Shown: positions 60,476-64,000 of the stretch, piece after piece | How positions within the stretch are numbered: position 1 is the stretch's first letter | Layout: every line of letters starts with the position of its first letter | Origin: Bacteroides sp. | Lineage (GTDB): Bacteria; Bacteroidota; Bacteroidia; Bacteroidales; Muribaculaceae | Assembly: GCA_023666835.1 (NCBI GenBank) | Contig: JAMPBJ010000001.1 | Span: 516,283 to 580,282 of the forward strand | Reading direction: 5' to 3' | Length of the DNA stretch: 64,000 nucleotides | Notes under the pieces: model-generated | What the model was told of the DNA's origin: nothing | Seen by the model: the letters and a program-made list of their open reading frames with translations, nothing else | Database searches by the model: none | Position numbers and translations under genes: made by a program

Positions 60476-61732
60476 TCAACCGATAACGCGGCGGTAGATG
60501 TCGATAACTTTGGCGCCTGCTTTGTCCCAGGTGATGCGGTTGACTTCTTCGAGGCCATCTTCGCGCAGCTGGTTGAACATTGCCGGATAGGTGATGATCG
60601 AGTGGATGGCATCGGCCATGGCGTCGATATCCCAGTAGTCGGTTTTGATGACGTTGGTCAGGATTTCGGCGCAGCCGCTCTGCTTCGAGATGATCGATGG
60701 CACTCCCATCTGCATGGCCTCGAGCGGCGATATGCCGAAGGGTTCCGATACCGATGGCATCATGTAGACGTCGCTGGCTTTGAGCATTTCATACACTTGC
60801 TTGCCTTTCTGGAATCCGGGGAAGTGGAAGCGATCGGCAATGCCGCGTTCGGCCGCGAGGGTGATCATCTTGTCCATCATGTCGCCCGAACCGGCCATCA
60901 CGAAGCGCACGTTGTGGTTTTTGCGGAGCACCTTGGCGGCGGCTTCCACAAAGTATTCCGGACCTTTCTGCATGGTGATTCGGCCAAGGAAGGTCACGAT
61001 CTTTTCTTTCGGCTTGGTCACTTCGACGTTGAGCAGCTCATCGCTCAGCGGAGTGACGGCGTTGTGCACGGTGGTCACTTTTGCCGGATCGATGCCGTAT
61101 TTTTCGATAACGGTCTGGCGAGTCAGGTTGCTGACGGTGATGATGTGGTCGGCCTGGTTCATGCCGTCTTTTTCAATGGCGAACACTGTGGGGTTGACGT
61201 TGCCTCGCGAGCGGTCGAAGTCGGTGGCGTGAACATGGATCACCAGCGGCTTGCCAGTCACCTGCTTGGCATGGATGCCGGCGGGGTAGGTGAGCCAGTC
61301 GTGGGAGTGGATCACATCGAAGTCGAGTGTGCGGGCAATCACTCCGGCACATATCGAGTAGTTGTTGATTTCTTCAAGCAGGTTGTCGGGATATCTTCCC
61401 GAAAACTCAAGGCACCCCAGATCGTTGGTGCGCATGTAGTTGAAGTCGGCATATATATGCGAGCGCAGGTCGAAGTAGAGGTCAGGGTTCATCAGTTTGC
61501 CGATGCGCTGCTCCACATATTCGCGGCTGACGTCGCGCCAGGCGATGGGCACTTGTGATGCTCCGATGATGTTGGCAAAGCTTCGGTCCTCATCGCCCCA
61601 AGGCTTGGGGATTACAAACGTTATGTCCATATCGCCACATTCCCACATACCTTTTGTGAGGCCGTAGCTGGCAGTGCCTAAACCGCCAAGGATATGAGGT
61701 GGAAATTCCCACCCGAACATTAATGCTTTCAT
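60476..61732 (-). CDS. GT4-family glycogen synthase-type glycosyltransferase
   Basis: A 418-residue GT-B glycosyltransferase. The N-terminal FGWEFPPHILGGLGTASYGL loop and the VIHSHDWLTYPAG segment bind acceptor and donor, and SEPFGISPLEAMQMGVP carries the two conserved Glu of the nucleotide-sugar site. With the neighbouring debranching enzyme and GH57 genes it is most likely the glycogen synthase of the Bacteroides type, using UDP- or ADP-glucose. It lies 27 bases after the debranching gene on the same strand. Confidence 0.88.
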   Translation of the reverse strand: MKALMFGWEFPPHILGGLGTASYGLTKGMWECGDMDITFVIPKPWGDEDRSFANIIGASQVPIAWRDVSREYVEQRIGKLMNPDLYFDLRSHIYADFNYMRTNDLGCLEFSGRYPDNLLEEINNYSICAGVIARTLDFDVIHSHDWLTYPAGIHAKQVTGKPLVIHVHATDFDRSRGNVNPTVFAIEKDGMNQADHIITVSNLTRQTVIEKYGIDPAKVTTVHNAVTPLSDELLNVEVTKPKEKIVTFLGRITMQKGPEYFVEAAAKVLRKNHNVRFVMAGSGDMMDKMITLAAERGIADRFHFPGFQKGKQVYEMLKASDVYMMPSVSEPFGISPLEAMQMGVPSIISKQSGCAEILTNVIKTDYWDIDAMADAIHSIITYPAMFNQLREDGLEEVNRITWDKAGAKVIDIYRRVIG

Positions 61733-61759
61733 GAGATTATTTATGGTTGTGGCTTTTGG

Positions 61760-63703
61760 TTAGAGGTTGAATTTCTTAAGTGTGGTGATGGTGCGGAGTA
61801 TGCCGGCCACGTTGGTGGCGTGGCTGATGGCTCCGCGGCCACTGAATGGCGGGTTGCCGTCGTAGAGCTGTGAGAGCGAGCCGATGCAGGCTTGTGTCAT
61901 CTCGTCTTCGTAGCCGATGAGCATTCGGTCTATGTAGCTGACGCCGCTGTGGCCGAACACTTTCAGATAGGCATCGGCGTAGAAGCCAAACAGCCAGGGG
62001 CGGGCGGGCCCATTGTGCAGAGCGATTTCGCGATCTTCGGGCGAACCCTGGTAGTTGGGACGATAGCCGAAGCTCTTGGGCGAAAGTGTGCGCAGTCCTT
62101 TGGGAGTCAGTAGTTCGCGTGTCACAACGTCGAGCACTCCCTTGCGCTGACGGCGGTCGAGCGGACAGTAGTCGAGGCCGATGGCCACTGCCATGTTGGG
62201 TCTGACAGACGGATCAGCGTAGTTGTCGTTGACGTAGTCGAACAGATATCCGTAGTCGTTGAGGAATGTGGCCACGAAAGCGTCTTTCAGTTGGGCGGCC
62301 TTCTCAGTGATATTGGCTTGGAGTATGGCATACGATTCGTCGCCTTCGGCCATCGAGGCGGTGAACATCAGCGCGTTGTACCACAAGGCGTTGAATTCTA
62401 CCAACAGACCTGTGCGGGGCACTACTGGACGTCCACCGAGCGATGCGTTCATCCACGATACCGGAGTGTCCACGCCGTTGGTGCGGATCAGGCCGTCGGT
62501 CTGCATCTGCAGGTTGGGATGGCGGTTGTTCATGATATATTCCACGATTTCAGCCAACAGCGGCATGTAGAGTTCGCGGGCAGCGTCTTTGCCGTAGGCT
62601 TTGGCGTATTGCTGGATGGCCCAGACGCACCATAGTGGGATGTCGGGAAGATCGATGCCCATGATGCGTTTGTCGAGTTCGCCGGTAGTCATGAAATGCT
62701 GAAGGGCCTTGGCGCCGGTAGCCATTATGGCCTCGAAGTCGTCGCGGTGGTCAATCGATATGGTGTTGCCCGGAAGAGCCATGAAGGTGTTGCGTGCCAA
62801 TATCTTGCCCCAGGGATAACCCGAAAGCATATACATGGCATCATGTTCGCGGAGATAGAATTGCTTTGCAGCGTTTTTCAAGCAGTTGAAGAAGCTTGTG
62901 CGACAAGTGCGAGTCGAGATCTCCTGCTGATATTTTTTGGCGAGCTGACGGGGAGCGGCTTCCGAAAGTCCTGCCGAGAAGATGATCGACTGGCCCTTTT
63001 TGATGGGGATATCGAAATAGCCGGGCACCCAGAGGTCTTCGGTGTAGGGCACTCCGCGCTCCATGTCTTTGACATATTCAAAGCCGTTGTACCAGTTGGG
63101 CTCGTAGTTCCACTGCGGTTTATGGCTGAATTGCATGTAAAGGGTAGGATAGCCGGGATAGAGGCAAGTGGCAATACCGTTTTCCACCGGGCGGCACTCG
63201 CCGTTGAGATTGCCGTTGGCCATCACCAGCTGGTTGACTTCGCGGAATGCAAGCATCGGGCGGAAGCGAAGCGTGGTGGCAGAGTGTGCCTCTACGAGGG
63301 TGTAGCGGATCAGAATGCGGTTTTCGTTGGAGATAAAGATTTTCTCTTTGGTTAGGATCACACCGCCCACGCGATATGTTGTGCGGGGCACGCTCTCGCA
63401 GTCAAACTCGCGGATATACTTGTGACCGTTGGGGCTGTAGACTCCGCCCTGATAGCGGTGGAGGCCTAAATTAAACTGGGCTCCGTGCTGTATCACCGAC
63501 ACATCCATCGACGATAGCAATACGTGCCACGAGTTGTCCATCTCGGGCATCGGTACGACCAAAAGACCATGCTGCTTGCGGGTATTGCAGTCCACAATCG
63601 AAGTGCAATGATAGGCCCCTGATTGATTGGTGCGGAGCATCTCTTTCATAAGACTCTGCTCCAGATTGATCATCAGGTTTTTATCAAATTTTAAATAACT
63701 CAT
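61760..63703 (-). CDS. Glycogen debranching enzyme (amylo-alpha-1,6-glucosidase)
   Basis: A 647-residue cytosolic enzyme with an N-terminal beta-sandwich GDE_N-type domain (about 1-240; HGLLVVPMPEMDNSWHVLLSSMDV) and an alpha/alpha barrel glucosidase domain (about 280-640; ISIDHRDDFEAIMATGAKAL, PVSWMNASLGGRPVVPRTGLLVEFNALWYNAL in parts). These match the bacterial debranching enzymes that hydrolyse alpha-1,6 branch points. It opens the glycogen cluster and would be transcribed first. No clear TAnnTTTG box was found directly upstream. Confidence 0.92.
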   Translation of the reverse strand: MSYLKFDKNLMINLEQSLMKEMLRTNQSGAYHCTSIVDCNTRKQHGLLVVPMPEMDNSWHVLLSSMDVSVIQHGAQFNLGLHRYQGGVYSPNGHKYIREFDCESVPRTTYRVGGVILTKEKIFISNENRILIRYTLVEAHSATTLRFRPMLAFREVNQLVMANGNLNGECRPVENGIATCLYPGYPTLYMQFSHKPQWNYEPNWYNGFEYVKDMERGVPYTEDLWVPGYFDIPIKKGQSIIFSAGLSEAAPRQLAKKYQQEISTRTCRTSFFNCLKNAAKQFYLREHDAMYMLSGYPWGKILARNTFMALPGNTISIDHRDDFEAIMATGAKALQHFMTTGELDKRIMGIDLPDIPLWCVWAIQQYAKAYGKDAARELYMPLLAEIVEYIMNNRHPNLQMQTDGLIRTNGVDTPVSWMNASLGGRPVVPRTGLLVEFNALWYNALMFTASMAEGDESYAILQANITEKAAQLKDAFVATFLNDYGYLFDYVNDNYADPSVRPNMAVAIGLDYCPLDRRQRKGVLDVVTRELLTPKGLRTLSPKSFGYRPNYQGSPEDREIALHNGPARPWLFGFYADAYLKVFGHSGVSYIDRMLIGYEDEMTQACIGSLSQLYDGNPPFSGRGAISHATNVAGILRTITTLKKFNL

Positions 63704-63839
63704 GGTATGTTATGTTAGATTAGTATATACGTAAATTTTGAGATATTTATAGGATATGGCGAAAATAATAAATTTTAGTGTCATATGCAACATTTTATGC
63801 AATTTTTTTCCTCACGCCATCCAACACAGCATCTATGAC

Positions 63840-63882
63840 TTTATAAACTTATAACTCTTATAAAATTTATAAATCGTATAAG
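63840..63882. repeat. AT-rich TTATAA-type repeat, copy 3
   Basis: Overlapping TTATAA and TTTATAAATCGTATAA units, looser than the copies at 22708-22751 and 23166-23207. Confidence 0.5.
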
Positions 63883-63970
63883 CCACCCAAAACTTCCATC
63901 ACTCCCACTCACCATCTGCAAAAAATAAACGATTTTTGCTATTTTTGGCTCAAACCGCCCATTCGCGCCG

Positions 63971-63978
63971 TATCTTTG
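63971..63978 (+). promoter_or_regulatory. -7 box of a gene beyond the window
   Basis: TATCTTTG with a TTTG 23 bases further upstream. It points to a plus-strand transcript starting near 63985. Confidence 0.5.
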
Positions 63979-64000
63979 CCGCGAACCCTAAACCATTATC

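Larger units (their letters stand above)
63704..64000. other. Intergenic end of window with AT-rich repeat and outward promoter
   Basis: 297 bases without a gene. An AT-rich TTATAA tract (63840-63882) recalls the repeats at 22.7 and 23.2 kb. TATCTTTG at 63971-63978 on the plus strand looks like the -7 box of a gene beyond the window. Confidence 0.55.

Noticed and set aside
1-64000. tRNA, rRNA, CRISPR, riboswitch and prophage signals.
   Set aside because: None was recognised by eye on either strand. Covariance-model or repeat-finder searches were not possible.

Overview
The window looks like a chromosomal segment from a gut Bacteroidales bacterium, most likely Muribaculaceae or a close relative. 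The evidence is the gene content (bifunctional LpxC-FabZ, long S16, CarboxypepD-type TonB receptor, BT_3928-like and SPOR genes between DUF1599 and folE, Bacteroides-type glycogen cluster). It is supported by many Bacteroidota promoters (TAnnTTTG at -7, often TTTG 19-20 bases upstream) and weak Shine-Dalgarno signals. This family-level placement is inferred, not measured.

Layout. 1-9.3 kb: envelope genes (LTA-synthase-like enzyme, UDP-glucose dehydrogenase, TonB receptor, porin, orphan solute-binding protein) with rpmH between them. 9.3-18.2 kb: the chaperones htpG and clpC, then gyrA and a TPR lipid-free secreted protein. 18.4-22.6 kb: a conserved run of small membrane protein, DUF1599, MauE/DoxX-like protein, tpiA, SPOR protein and folE. 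22.6-24.9 kb: an accessory-looking stretch with repeats, an XRE-type regulator with operator-like repeats, an 850-base AT-rich hairpin-bearing gap, and a 79-residue orphan protein. 25-31.9 kb: housekeeping (ABC-F, 5-formyl-THF cyclo-ligase, CtpA protease, dCMP deaminase, ECF sigma factor, RmuC). 32-35.6 kb: a trio of alpha/beta hydrolase, membrane-anchored MurF-like ligase and long Ddl-type ligase. 35.7-45.3 kb: rpsP, a candidate small RNA, glnS, a TPR protein, an MBL hydrolase, rsmG, a CvfB-like protein and the lipid A genes lpxD, lpxC-fabZ and lpxA. 45.4-45.6 kb: a MITE-like inverted-repeat element. 45.7-56.9 kb: a DUF418 protein and a host-glycan block (esterase-sialidase fusion, double transglutaminase-like protein, CutC, GH29 fucosidase). 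57-63.7 kb: a DUF3127 protein with an SSB-like tail, pgk, and a three-gene glycogen cluster.

How the genes work together. The sialidase/esterase and fucosidase fit removal of the terminal sugars of mucin-type glycans. The glycogen cluster (debranching enzyme, GT4 synthase, GH57 enzyme) stores glucose, and tpiA and pgk serve glycolysis. lpxD, lpxC-fabZ and lpxA form a lipid A operon. The least explained parts are the hydrolase/MurF-like/Ddl-like trio, the AT-rich regulator island, the esterase-sialidase fusion, the rpsP-glnS small RNA candidate, and several genes whose start codons lie so close to the -7 box that their mRNAs should be nearly leaderless. No tRNA, rRNA, CRISPR array, prophage or intact insertion sequence was recognised.
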